Source of the DNA: Crambe crambe
Lineage: Eukaryota > Porifera > Demospongiae > Poecilosclerida > Crambeidae
Assembly (NCBI GenBank): GCA_963924555.1
Contig: OZ004584.1
Location: forward strand, 558,001 to 622,000
Direction of reading: 5' to 3'
DNA length: 64,000 nt
Shown piece by piece: positions 46,601-59,100 of the stretch. Under the pieces are notes generated by a model, which worked only from the letters and a program-made list of their open reading frames with translations, searched no databases and was not told the DNA's origin. Every line of letters begins with the position of its first letter. Position 1 is the first letter of the stretch. The position numbers and the translations under genes are program-made.

Positions 46601-49067
46601 AAACTATAGTCTGTAAGCTGTAGCTGTGGCACTGTCTCTCCTCTTGCTAGAAAGTTGGAACTTTCAGACAACATTGTAGAAAGCTCTTTTGATCCTATCA
46701 GTTGTTATGACCCCGTCATCACACCCTTTGCCCAATAACCCCACTTCACAAGACTCGACCATTCCAAACACATTTGGCACTCCATGCAATTTCAACACTA
46801 TCTCTTTGATGCTAGATTTATTCCAATTATGCTGTTAACAGATCAATTAAATCTAGTGTCTAAGGGATATGAATTTTTTTGGTGTGTGTTTGTGCGTTTT
46901 GTGCTAGCAGTCACTTTATGCTGGAAGCTGATCAATATTATAAACTTTATACTCTGAATCTGCAAGTTAATGACACTGTCTAAAAGCTACTGTATCCTAG
47001 CTGAGTGTGATGCTTCAATAAGAAACTTGGCATTACAAGTCCTATTAATTATGAATTGCTTGATGCAATCATTTGTATACTTCTTAACAGATAAAGTAGA
47101 TTGCATCCTGCTTTGAAGTTACTAGTTCAAAGGCTCATCACCCATAGAGTCTTGGAATAATTATGCATAGAATTCTTTTCTTTGTGACAAAGAGCGAAGA
47201 CAACAGTGAATGCTTGTAAATGCCTTCCATTCAAGAATGTCAGGCTTTATTCTCCCCAAACAATTAACAGTCCACCCAAGGTGAATCAATGCGCAAAATT
47301 GATCCTAAATAGATCTCAATTTTGATCTGATCCACTGTGATTTACAACTCCATAACCATCAATGTTGGAATGGAAAAATTTAAGAAAAAGAAAGACTGAA
47401 CAAAAGGCATAGATATAGACTCACTATTAATATGGATCCATGATGTGCAAAAACAGGAGACAATAGTGTATCATTCAGTGGAGCACTGCCCCTTAGTACG
47501 ATACAGGAACTGCATGCAATGTGCAAAAAGGGAAGACAATGATAGTCTTATGCCTTATGTAAAGTAGATAATGCTATACAGTAAAGCCCTACCCTACCCA
47601 TGCATGATACATACATGCATGCTTGGGTGCGGACAATCTGTGTAGTGTGGGAGACCTTACGTACTTAAGATGCAGTTGCTCTATGGAAATGCAGCCGCCT
47701 CCCTATTATGAAGAGAGTGGGTTACTTGTACTGGTCTAGACATGTCCTTAAATGTGTATATTGTGCATGCATCCACTTAGCATCCATAAAGGTTGGCATT
47801 GAATATCATATTAAATGATGTCCTTTGGCTGTCTCATCAAGTTCTCCACGTACTGATAAATCCATCATCCATTCATTGTGTGCTGCAGAATAGTTTATTT
47901 ATATATCAGGGTTAAACTGCAGGAGTTATAATAAAATAATAGATCAACCTCCTGTAGCTACCCAAGGGTAGAGCTGATCTGGTTTCATTATGATGATGTA
48001 CTTGTATGATTATATGTCACATGATGGTCCTTTTCACACATATTTGGTTCCAATTTTCCATTGACACATTTTTTGGTTCCTATCTTCCATAGACTCAATG
48101 TTTGGTTCCAATTTCTGTTGACATGTTCGGTTCCGTAGTTATAATTTTCCCACTCTCTAGCTATGATGTCATGCTCTCTTGCTGGCATGGAAACCCCCGG
48201 CAGAGGCCTAGTTTCACAGATCTGAGGAATACATTTGATCACATGCTCTTAGCAGGCAGAAAGGGAGACTACATCGAATTCAATTTTGACTTGACAAAAT
48301 CGTGTTACCAGTCCGAAGAAAACAATGAATCATCTGATAATATCCTTGGTCTGCTGAATATCTCCCAAATTCCTAGAAGACGAAGCCACATGTCAGAGAA
48401 TGAAGAGTCCATGCAACTTCTTCCAACTTTGAAATCCAGTGATTGTCAAGCAGCATCATCTGTTGCATGCAATGGTATCTCACGGTTCTCTCCTCTGAAA
48501 CACTCACCAAGGCAACAGTCACCACAGCATCAGTCACCCCGGCAACGCTCTCCTAACGATCGGTTATCTTTGAGTCAATCACCAAGGAAACAATCGTTAT
48601 CCGAAAGACAATCACCAAGGCCACCACACTCACCAATGCAGCTCTTTGTGGGACGGCATTCTTCAGAGAGTGTCTCTTCACACAGCCGGTCACCTTTCCA
48701 CGCCACCAATATGCTCTCATTGGAAACTGGAGCTGGAGGAGATCGAGAGAATCATCGTCCAACCAGCTTGTTCTTTACAAGGGATAGAGACCAAAGAAAC
48801 AGGAGGGAACTTTCTGATCGATATGTCAAGGAGCCCACAAAATTAGCCAATTTGAATCTTGCAGTTGATCAGATTCAGGGAGCAAGTCGGAGTACAGAGC
48901 TGACAGTGAATGGTGAGGTGCGTCATTTGAGGCTGCGTAGAGGAAGTGAAGGAATGTTGAATATGAACAGTGATGGTTACGTCTCCTTCATTGGAATGAA
49001 CGACAGGAGAGCGAACAGATCCTCACCCCAACCAGACATCCAAATCACAGTCACTGACGATTTATAA
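35815..49067 (+). CDS. Gene E, receptor tyrosine kinase with SP-rich tail
   Basis: Complete 23-exon RTK, 1343 aa. Exons: 35815-36030, 36257-36328, 36428-36517, 37250-37345, 37639-37714, 37801-38045, 38267-38393, 39029-39142, 39297-39385, 40462-40554, 40760-40820, 41035-41219, 41516-41626, 41902-42189, 42275-42337, 42439-42499, 42868-43097, 43632-43896, 44110-44300, 44487-44591, 44743-44992, 45283-45379, 48161-49067. Signal peptide, C-x3-C head, FN3-like modules, a Thr/Pro-rich stalk, membrane helix ([19 protein letters not shown]). The kinase is intact: GEGAFG, VAIK Lys 824, alphaC Glu 841, HRDLACRN 936, DFG 955. The tail has a run of SPRQ/SPRK repeats (48488-48640) and DRYVKEPT; the end is TDDL instead of EITES. 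It has two introns that B and D lack. The acceptor at 37250 is weak and less certain. Confidence 0.87.
36518..37249. other. Gene E intron 3
   Basis: 732 bp, AT-rich. No repeats or ORF of note. Confidence 0.5.
40004..40171. mobile_element. MITE, CAGTGGCGGAT-ended
   Basis: Inverted ends cagtggcggatccagga and tcctaaatctgccact around 168 bp, preceded by a G run. Same family as 16920-17222. It lies in the gene E intron 39386-40461, which is otherwise non-coding. Confidence 0.55.
42533..42793. repeat. Three-copy tandem repeat in gene E
   Basis: About 85-bp units, each with gcatgtcacatggttatcgc, then atgcatgtcacatgaggctg and a G-rich stretch ending in tgaatatN. It lies in the intron before the membrane-helix exon. 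Confidence 0.85.
43495..43613. repeat. (TTTA)n blocks before gene E exon 18
   Basis: Two TTTA blocks separated by tatcttttaatttt, ending just upstream of the acceptor of the exon at 43632. Gene B also has a TTTA repeat next to an acceptor (4381-4442), but in a different intron. Confidence 0.9.
43925..43954 (+). other. Hammerhead-like hairpin
   Basis: CTGAAGA (43925-43931), one extra A, GGCTAG-AGAC-CTAGCC (perfect 6-bp stem, tetraloop), then GAAACG. This resembles the CUGANGA-stem II-GAAA core of hammerhead ribozymes found in Penelope-like and other retroelement repeats. Stem III and a cleavage site are not evident, and the extra A breaks the strict core. Intronic in gene E. Confidence 0.3.
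45380..48160. other. Gene E last intron, 2.8 kb
   Basis: Longest intron of gene E, between the two final kinase exons. No ORF or complete element recognised. Near its end, 48030-48135 holds diverged copies of a ttggttccNattttccattgacac-type unit. Confidence 0.5.
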
Positions 49068-50156
49068 AAATAGCAGTTAACTCAATAGTAGCTAATCACA
49101 ACTCTCATACGTAGCTATGTGATTTTCTATAGTTTGTTGTGAAGCAATCATTCAATGATTAACTCTTCGTACTGAACACACTTTATAATTAACGTTTATC
49201 TATAGCTTTAGCATGGCTATATATAGCTATATAGCTAGTGCAGAGCTAAATTTTAAGACAGAATTATTTTTTATCCCAGATAATAATGATAGCTGACAGC
49301 TAGTTGTCACCATTACTGCTCTTGGTTTCCAGGAAAGACCTTGCTTGGTATTTGTAGCATTTTACTCATTAACTTCTGCAATTATCTAATATAAAAAATT
49401 TAACCACAATAGTATTATTTTGATTCCCATTCAATCCAAACTGATATGTGTACAGAGTTGGATCCCCTTTCTAACAAGACATTCACTGTTATTTCAGACA
49501 TTGGATGCAGGTGCCAACACACAGACGTGAGATAATGCTTTGTATACAACCACATTGTCCAATGACATACTCCCGGCCCTTCTGACGTTTAAAGCCTTCA
49601 ATGGTTGGTGAAAACTTAGTCAAAATAGGCAGTCCATCAAAAGCTGACCTTTCTTTTGATCCCTTGTGAGAGCCTATTCCAAGTCACAGTCTAAGAAGAC
49701 AACACATTGAAACTCGCATCTCTCACTCTGGTGCATAAGGGCATTAATTGTATCAATATTATGGTTGCTAAGTACAGTTAAGGAATTTTGATTGCTATTA
49801 GTAATAACTTAGTGGGTGTGGCGTATTAATACAAGCCTATTATGTATCAAGTGTGTTTTGTGGCCAAGATTGATTCTAATTGAAATGCCGGTGGCTGTCG
49901 CGCGAGTTCCATCCCATCCCATGCCCATGACGCCTGCATAGACTCCGCATTGCATTGGTGGAAGACTTAAAAATGTTCAAACAACATCCAGTGACTTCCA
50001 GCTTCAGTTATAAAAAGACACAGGTCTAGAGAGCTCCGGGCAAATGACACCAGCTGAAGGTCAGAAACAAAAGATCGAAAGGTAGCTAGATCGAGCTAGC
50101 TACTAATTGGTGGAGGCTACGTGAATTTTAGCTAGCTAGACAACAAGAGGAGAACA
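49068..50156. other. Gene E 3' flank and gene F promoter region
   Basis: About 1.1 kb without a gene. Nothing specific recognised. The gene F start is preceded by a purine-rich leader (aacaagaggagaacaatg). Confidence 0.5.
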
Positions 50157-53100
50157 ATGAAATCTCCTTCTTTCTTTGCCGTTTTGTTCCTGCTTGAGGC
50201 GTCGGTTTTCAGTGGATGGAGCGGTGCTCAGATGACCGGTGGAGAGGACTCCAGTGGGTCTGGAAACTGTGAAGATGATGCAGACTTCTGCAATTGTATA
50301 CCTCCTTCCGATCCTCCAGTGCTCCCCAGTTTGAAGGAGAGTGAAATAACTGCACTGATCCAATGTCATCATACATGCATCGATAAGGTATAATTCAGCT
50401 CTAGCTTGATGGATCAGTTGTTGAAATATTAGCACTGATTTGTTATACAGTTGTAAATAACTAGCCCCCTGGCTCCAGACCTTGAAGTTATTTTGTTATT
50501 TTTGTTATTTTGTTTGTTTGTTTTGTGCTAACCTCTAATTAACCTCAAATTGATTCCTCCATGATGTTAGCTTAGCTGCTGTACTGCTATAAGCTAGCCT
50601 AGACATGCCTGATGCTGTAGGATCATGCAATAGCTATCACTTGGAGTGTTGCCAGTCTGACAACAACAATAGATTGTCAAATTTGGTTGCAGCAGTATTG
50701 GCACTTTTTAATGCATTAGTGACAATTTGTAATAATACCGTGATTGTTAATTAAGTCCTAATTATTCTAATTGATGAATGGATCTATTAGCTAAATAATG
50801 CATAAGATACAGTAATGCCTTATGCAGCCACATATATGCAATATTATAGATCAAGGGATTAGCTTGCTGGCTGTTCATCAAAAGTCTTCGATTATTCTTT
50901 TTTTGCTGGATGATTGTAGCTACTAGCTAGCTAGCTATGTAGACTCGAGCTCTTTTCAAAAAAAATTCTTTTCCTGATGATTCATGCAAATGAAAAATTA
51001 GCTAACTAAATACTGCATCCACCATGCATGTAACATTCAGCTAACAGCATGCACCATGCATGTAACATTCAGCTAACAGCATGCACCATGCATCATTCAG
51101 CTAACAGCATGCATCAAAGCTATTTTGCAGACTGATTATTATAATTAACATGTTTCCTTTTCTTTTTCTTCTTTGCAGGTTTCTGAAGAAAGGAATATCG
51201 TATTACAGGTTAGCATTTTGTGCATAGATACATATACTATTAGCATTTTGTGTAAAAACACCAAAATTTAAAAGTCAATATCCATATGCAGAAAGTCTTA
51301 CTCCATTAAGTACAGACAATCTGTATAACCACTTGCTGAATGATCTCTATTCAAAAGGCATCAAAATGGGCAGGACTGATTGAGTCAGTAAAGAGCTCAG
51401 ATTTCTCAGTCAATCGCCTCTAAGAGTAACCATAGCAGCCTTCCTATTGTAACTTGGCTCATGTCCACATCTTATCCGTATATGAGTTCACTTTTTGTTC
51501 TGGGTACTTGAAAATGTCCACGAGGCATTTTGTGTGAAGACTGAATTGTGGAAGTGTTTTAATTGACTTAGTGGCTAAATGCCACACAACCCCTAACTAC
51601 ACCGTCCTATGAGGCAGAAATCTCAAATACGTAATGAATTAGCCATGTCCCAGACATGCTTCGGATGAAATTGTCCCAAACTTCTGTCATGTGTTCTATA
51701 ATGGTTGGACTATCTCAACACCAAATCTCAGCCCCAAGGCTACTAGTACTTATGAGTTATGGAGAGCTAAATGCAAAGAAGTGATACATACGTCTATGTT
51801 TTATTCCTGTGTGATTCACAGCATTGAATAAGCCTCCAGGCCAAGTCTCAGTGCATATAATATGTACATCCGATGTCTGCTTGTGTTCACACAACCATTA
51901 AATAGTCCCTATCACTTGATATGTTAACCACATCGGCTCCAATAGGCTTACCATGCTCCACTTGGCTTAGCTGTTGGAGAAATTAAAGAGAAACAAAAGG
52001 GTCCAGCGACTAGAAACATGCTCACCTTGAGCCAATAGATCTATGAGCATTATAGGCTACAAATCAGCACGGCTTTGAAGAACCAATTGATGTGTGGATG
52101 AGTAGCAAATGACTCTGATTGCTTGTGCATAAGGATTTTTCCTTCAGTGTGACTATATATACGCCACACCTCAAATTCTTAATAATAATTTTGTGTGTGT
52201 GTGATTACATGTAGGACATTATATGATTAAGACTACATATTGAATTATTCTCACCAAATCAGCCATGGAATTTGTGAAGTTGGTCTAGACTAAGTTGTGT
52301 AATGGTATTAGTGATAGCTGTTAATATGGGCAGTGTAATGCACACTAACTGTATATGCATAGCCTGGGCTGAGGTTCACTTTATTGAATCAGTGTTGCTC
52401 TAGTGACTACAACAATTGTGAATATAACTAATCGTCAACATTGTCTGATCATTTGTTTTATACTCCTTAAGCTCATGTATGTGCACACTATCTACAAATT
52501 CACACAACCTTCTGGGGTGTATACCTTCTGGGGTGTATGGGAAAGGGATTGTGTTGGGATAAAATGTAAGCTAGACTAAATATTCCAGGGATGAGATGAA
52601 GCACCTCAAAATGTACCCACATGGTGTAGGATTCCTATTATCTCTCATCACGACTGCTAGTATGCATAGATTCCTCCATACATTCAGGCCCACAGGAAAA
52701 AGCTCGTATTTGGGGGGATTTGCTTGATGCTATTTATGTTAAAGTCTGCATCCCTAGAATAAACAAATGCTAAATAATTGAGTTACCCTCTGCAAACATT
52801 GTCTGAGTAACGTGAGAGTGTTCCTGAAATGTCATGAGTGATGGTATGCAGTGGATAAAGGACACTCTGAAAGAGAGGACAAAATGATAATCCAGGAGTA
52901 CCTTTGTATATACAAAAATAACCTCCAAAAGAGGACAACCTCTCTACAAAAGACAAAAGGATGGGTCCCAAGTGTGTCTGCTAAAGAGGTAATTGGATAC
53001 AGGTTTAAAGTTCTAAGAAATTAAAAATGCGTAATAAATTACTTTTGAATGAGGACAGTCCCTTTCATGATGGATAATTTAATTAGCTAAAAAATTAATC

Positions 53101-56100
53101 AGCCATGACAAGGAATGAAGAAATCTTGGAAGGGGTCTCTTAAAAGGTTAGCTAGAACAAAATAAACAGGTGTTCTCTCAAAAATGACCTCTGTCCTTTT
53201 CCACCTAAACTTAATTAAGGACCTTACCTCCATAAGCAATGACGCTTCCTATCTGAATCATCAACATACTCAAAAACAAGAGTGTGTGTGTGTGCATATT
53301 ATGTGTGTATATATTCTTTCCAGCTTTTCTATGGCTGCATACAATTTTGGATACGTACATACATACAGACATACAGTGTGTCTGCCTATAAACATTCAAA
53401 TGAGCAGTTTGCAAACATATCCCACTCCTGCTAGGTCCTAATATACGCATCCAGTCACTGAGGCATGCAGCATATGGAGTATTGATAAGTGCACATTATG
53501 CAACAGACAGTTAACTCCTACTTGCATGGGACTCCTATTCATCCTTGGTTGTTGTTTTTTGTTGTTTTTTTTCCCTTGCATAATCATTTCCTGGAGGAAT
53601 CTGATTGCCTAATAATGTCCATACCAATTGAAGTGAAGTCAATGGATTCGTGTACACTTAGCAACCAATAGCATATTGTTAACATTCTTGTGGCAGTTTC
53701 TCTAAGTTCTTGAATCTTGAATGACAGTGAAAATTTACACAAGATCCTCTCCAAAATCGATAAAGCATCATAGTGTACCAATGGTAATGGCTTCTGATTT
53801 AGCCATGATACATAGACATGTGCCAATGGTGAGGTATGTGGTCTGGTTTTGATTCAGTAGCATTTACGTAATGGTAATGGCTTTAGCCATGACACATAGC
53901 CATGTGTCAATGGTGAGATTACTAGCTAGCTATGTGGTTTGGTTGATTCAGCTAACACAACAGGCTATTAACAGCTACATACCGAAAATCCCACGATAAC
54001 CCGAAGAGAGGCATTTAATATTTCACTTATTAGTTGTTATGATGTGTTCTAACATATAATGTGGTCTGATTTTGACTCAGGTGTCTAATAAATATGCCAT
54101 TTGGCCGCATATTCCTGACAGTGTCTTGGAGAGAGACTGCTCCTTTTATCAACAGGTAAGTGAGTATACAGATTTTTTGTTGATTTTGGAGACATAGCAA
54201 ATACACAATAACATTCTTTGATTTTTTTATGGGACTGATTTTTAAATTTCCTCTTATAATTGGAGCTGACTTCACTGCACAAGCTTTTAAAAAATTTTAT
54301 ACCACGAAACCAAATTATTTTGGCACTAACTTTTATCTCTTATAGGTTCAAGGTTGTAGGCTGGGCTGCTTCACAATGGCCAGTTCTCGCGGACGTTCAA
54401 TGAACATCACCTCTTGTGCATCCAGATGTGTGAGTGTGTAAAGGAATAGATTCAGTCTTTGATTCCTCATTTGAACTCCTTATGCCTCCATGGGTGGCTG
54501 TTAGCAACAAGAGTGGGCTTGAAATTGATTATGTTCGTAACTTGCAATTTAGTAAGGTAACTTTTGTTGAGCAGTTTTAGAGACAAGGTTGACGAAGCTT
54601 TGATGTATCTTCTTCAGTCTTGTAAAATTTATTCATATTAGTGACGTACAGTTCTGCATTAGCTGCATATGAATCCATTAAACTAAACTTGAAAAACCTG
54701 TTTCCATTATGACACAAAAACATAACTTACAAGACCCCAGTTTAATTTTAAAGCTCTAGATAAGTTAATTATTGGTACTGGAATTGCAGGTTAGAGAATG
54801 TGAGGTGGAGTGTACCAATTCAACATCATGTTCTCAAAATATCACCTGCACATGTGTAAGTTTCAGCCAGCCAAGTCTGTTTCTACTATGTATCTACCAT
54901 GACTCATCCATAAATTTATCTCTGTAGGACAATAACGATTGTGCTTCGGGCTGTGAGCTGTACTCCAATATCACATCACTCGAAATCAGTGAGTTTGAGT
55001 GCATGATAGAGGATGGGTTGCATGACTATGGAATGATCTCCCACAGACCAAGCATATGAGCTAGATTGCCGATGGTTTTGGCTAAATCGATGAATGCATT
55101 ATTCCCACCCAAAGTCATTGTGACTTTGGCACTAACAGTAGCCATGCCATAGAGTACTGGGACCTCTCTCCACTTTAACTGCAACTATTCTAAGAGGATT
55201 TGCTAGCTCCTCTACTTGTAGAAAACGACATGTTCAAGTCCCAGGTAGACATACTTGAATTCTTGAATTAGCCACTTCTCAAAATGTACAAAATCGTCCC
55301 AAACTTCTGTCATGTGTACATTCTATAATGGTTGGACTATCTCCACACCAAATTTCAGCTCCAAGGATACCAGTACTCATGAGTTATGGGAAATAGAATA
55401 TTTGGAAAGTAGGGTGTACTTTTGGTAAACTCATTAGTATGCTGTATCATAAGTTATGGGATATGTTTTGTTTTACGTTTTGGCAGTTTTTGGTGGTTGA
55501 GGCTTCAGTGCTAGTCAAAATGAATACTTGCAACCAAAGACAGGTCAACACTTGTTAGCTGAAGCATAATCAAGGCATATTGCTGTCAGGCCACATGAAT
55601 TTTTGTGGGGAAATTTTTCATGTATTTCGTATAGTCATTCTACTGCATGAAAATTTTACTCCACGAAAATTTTAAGTGTATCATGACTGTACTATTCATA
55701 ATGTGCTAGGTGGAGACATCCTCATAAGGCCTCGTTCGTCTCCCATTCTCACCGTTCCCATGGGAACTCGTAGAGCAGGACGCTACTTGATCGACCCTGG
55801 GAACACTACCCTGGGGACGGGGACTTCTCCTAGCAGTTTACATCACACCAGTTTCTTGTTCAGAGTCTTGCACTTTGGAGTGAATGGAATGAAGAATCTG
55901 AGGGCATTCTTCTGGCTGGTAAGAGATTACTCCCCCTCTCCCCAATACAGCTTCTAATGTTACAGAGGACCTAGACCTGAAATGTATAAAACAAAAAAAT
56001 TCAGCTCTTTCAGCTGGTCAGTTGGTCAGCTCTTTAATCAAGACACTTCTTAATACAATCATACATGATTAGGCATTTATCACGCCCAGTACCCCTCCAG

Positions 56101-59100
56101 TACACATACCTAGTCACCTCTCTAATAAAAGCACCTCTCTAATCAGGACACCTCTCTAATAAGGGCACCTCTCTAATCAGGACACCTCTCTAATCAGGAC
56201 ACCTCTCTAATAAGGTTGCCTTTCTAATCAGGACACCTCTCTAATAAGGGCACCTCTCTAATAAGGTTGCCTTTCTAATCAGGACACCTCTCTAATAGGA
56301 GTACCTACCTCTAATCAGGACAATAACTTTTCTGGTTTAGTTCTATCATGCTTCCATTTCCTTCCACTTTTTCGTACCTCCCTCTCAGAGAAGCCTGGAT
56401 GATGTTCTTGATTTGGAAGCCTTTGCTTGCATGGATGATGTACTTGTCAGCTACTTCGCTGTTAACCGGTTCGGGAAATCTATTGTATCCTTTCCAACAG
56501 AAATCCGCAGAGTCTATGGAGGTAAGTAGTCATGTGTCTCTCAGAAAAGTAAGACAGGCCATCATAATGTGACTGTCCAGATACATACTATAGGAATTCT
56601 TCTTGATTTAGCTCTTTATAAGTATCAAAGCATTAAAAACCACACGATAGATATAGTCACATTATCAATTTCCAAATTTCATGCAAACAAATTTTCACAT
56701 AGTCATGCTATGCATGCGTACTGCATATTATTAGGAGAAATAACTTAACCAGCTGCACATTCCTGGTTGATCTCTCTATTCCAACCTTTTAGATTATGAT
56801 CAGACACACCCTGACAACCCTGACCCCGAACGCATCCTATTTCACCAGACTCCTGACTCCAGAAATGAATACTGGAAGCATGCTGTCGTCAACATCACTT
56901 GGAGGAGGCCCAGGGGTGAGTGAGTGAGGTGGTGAGATTATGAAAGAGAAAAAAAAAAGCAGATGTGTCTACAATAAAGTGCATTTATGGAGAGGCTTTC
57001 ATGAATAGAGTCACAACATTGGTTTAGTACCAGTGGTATGGTATAGGTAGTATTGGGTTTTTAGATAGTTCTTTGTTGAGAGGTTTGTCCTCTTTCAGAA
57101 CTATTACTTATTACTACACACCATGTGAATTAGTCACAGGACTGTGCGTGCATTGAGGTACATACTGGCCTCATTTCAGGGGCAAAGATTTTTCACTCTT
57201 TTAGTCGTGCAATTAATTGTATGTCGGCACATGTACAGTACCTTTGTATATATGTACACTCTAATAATTAACCTCCAAAAGAGGACCACCTCTCTAGAGG
57301 GATGAGTTTCGAGTGTGTCCATTATTTGGAGGTTCCTCTGTAAATATGTACGTAGGTTGAACGAGCTAGCTTCAATCACTTTTTATTATGATTATAGGCT
57401 TCACTTTCCTGGCTAATTACCGCATCACGGTTGCCCCTAGAAATGGGAGGGAGGACTGTGGTCCCACAGAGAGACAACTCACCATCCCTAAAGTACGTAC
57501 ATCAGAGCTGATGTGCAGGAAAATTACTTCATTAATTGGATATCTATCATTTAAATTTTGGAACTTATAGGATAAGACATCAGCACTCATTTTGGCCTTG
57601 ACTCCACTGGATGGACCAGTAAAGGATTGTGACTATGATGTGAAGGTAAAATCGTTATGTATAATTCTATGCTTTACAAGAGTTTATAACATTTTGCTCC
57701 ATAAGACCCCATTTCTCAAGTACTATGTATCACAAATAATTATGATGACGTAATTACTTTTATTATTTTCAACAGGTAACTTCCATACCCTCATCTGGTG
57801 AACCATTACCAGCAACAGCAAAAATACTCAGGGTTCAAGGTGAGTGTAATAACTAAGAAGGTAGTGCGTAACCATGGAGTCCACTCCACCATTGAGGGGA
57901 TTCTAACTCTAGATACTGTGTAGTCTGGACTCCAAATAACTACTTGTCGCTTCTCACCATTTCCATGGATTCTGAAAGGCTGACAGATTTCAGTATTTCA
58001 GATACACACTCTGATTATGGGCACACTTGGGACCTATCCATTTATGCTTTGTAGAGGGACTGTCCCCTTTTCAATATAAGAGGTACTTTTAGATTATCCT
58101 TGTCCTCATCCTTTATTTGAAATTCCACTGTAACTTCATAATAATCACGATGTGTGTGACCAATTCACAACCAGTCAAAATCAGTAACTAAATCTCTTAC
58201 ATGATTTTCTGTAATCTGTTTGCTAATATTTCTTCTTCTTTTTTGTTCCAGTTAGCAATCCTGTCCCAATATCCTTCCAGTGCAGTCGCATGTGGAATGA
58301 AGAACACGGCACTTTTCAGTTTGGCATTTCCTGGACAATACCAAGATCCTCCTACCTGTTCAATGCGATCAGCAATTTCACTCTGCAGTCCAGACTGATC
58401 AGGCCTGGGATGACAGTGGAGAGACCACCTCAACTAGTAGTAGTTCCCTTTACCCGCCATACGCTGTCGTTCAATCAACTGCTGGATCCAGTCGACTACA
58501 TTGATGATGAAGAAGCTTACTATAGAGTTGAGGTAGTTTCATTAGCTTTGTAGGGATGCCATGATAAATTTTACCAGCTGATGATGGTTGGTACTAATGA
58601 ATGCCTATAATAGTAGAATGGTGGTGCAAATTTTTAGCCCCACCCCCATTTCTCTCTTTAACTCCCTCTTAAATCTATGCAGTTAAGAACCAATGCAAAC
58701 TCCAATACAAAAAGAATTCTCGTGCCAGGTCCGAGAGAGTGTGACCACCCAACGCTTGCCTTACCTCCTTTGCCTGTGGGTGAAGTCCGTTTGGATCTGG
58801 AGAGGATTCGATATGTGCGTCACAACCCTCGGCTCTTGCAGGCAGAATTAAGGGTCGCTGCATCGTGGAGCAGACCCAGAGGAACAGTGAACGGTTATCA
58901 AGTCCAGTTAGTTGATATGGCATCACCCAATGCTAGCAACAATGGAGAAATCTTTGCTACTAAAGACATCCAGGTATTTAGAAATTACTAATTTTGTTGT
59001 TGTTGTTGTTATTTGTTGTTGTTTGTTGTTATTTTTATTTGTTTTGTCATAATAGTCACAACTCTGTTGTAAATATGCAGGATGCCAATGAAACCAATCT

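Noticed and set aside
50136-50435. Minus-strand 99-aa frame at gene F start
   Set aside because: Antisense of gene F exon 1 with no supporting features.
56060-56330. CRISPR-like array
   Set aside because: The 17-20 bp units are contiguous with no unique spacers; it is a minisatellite in an intron.
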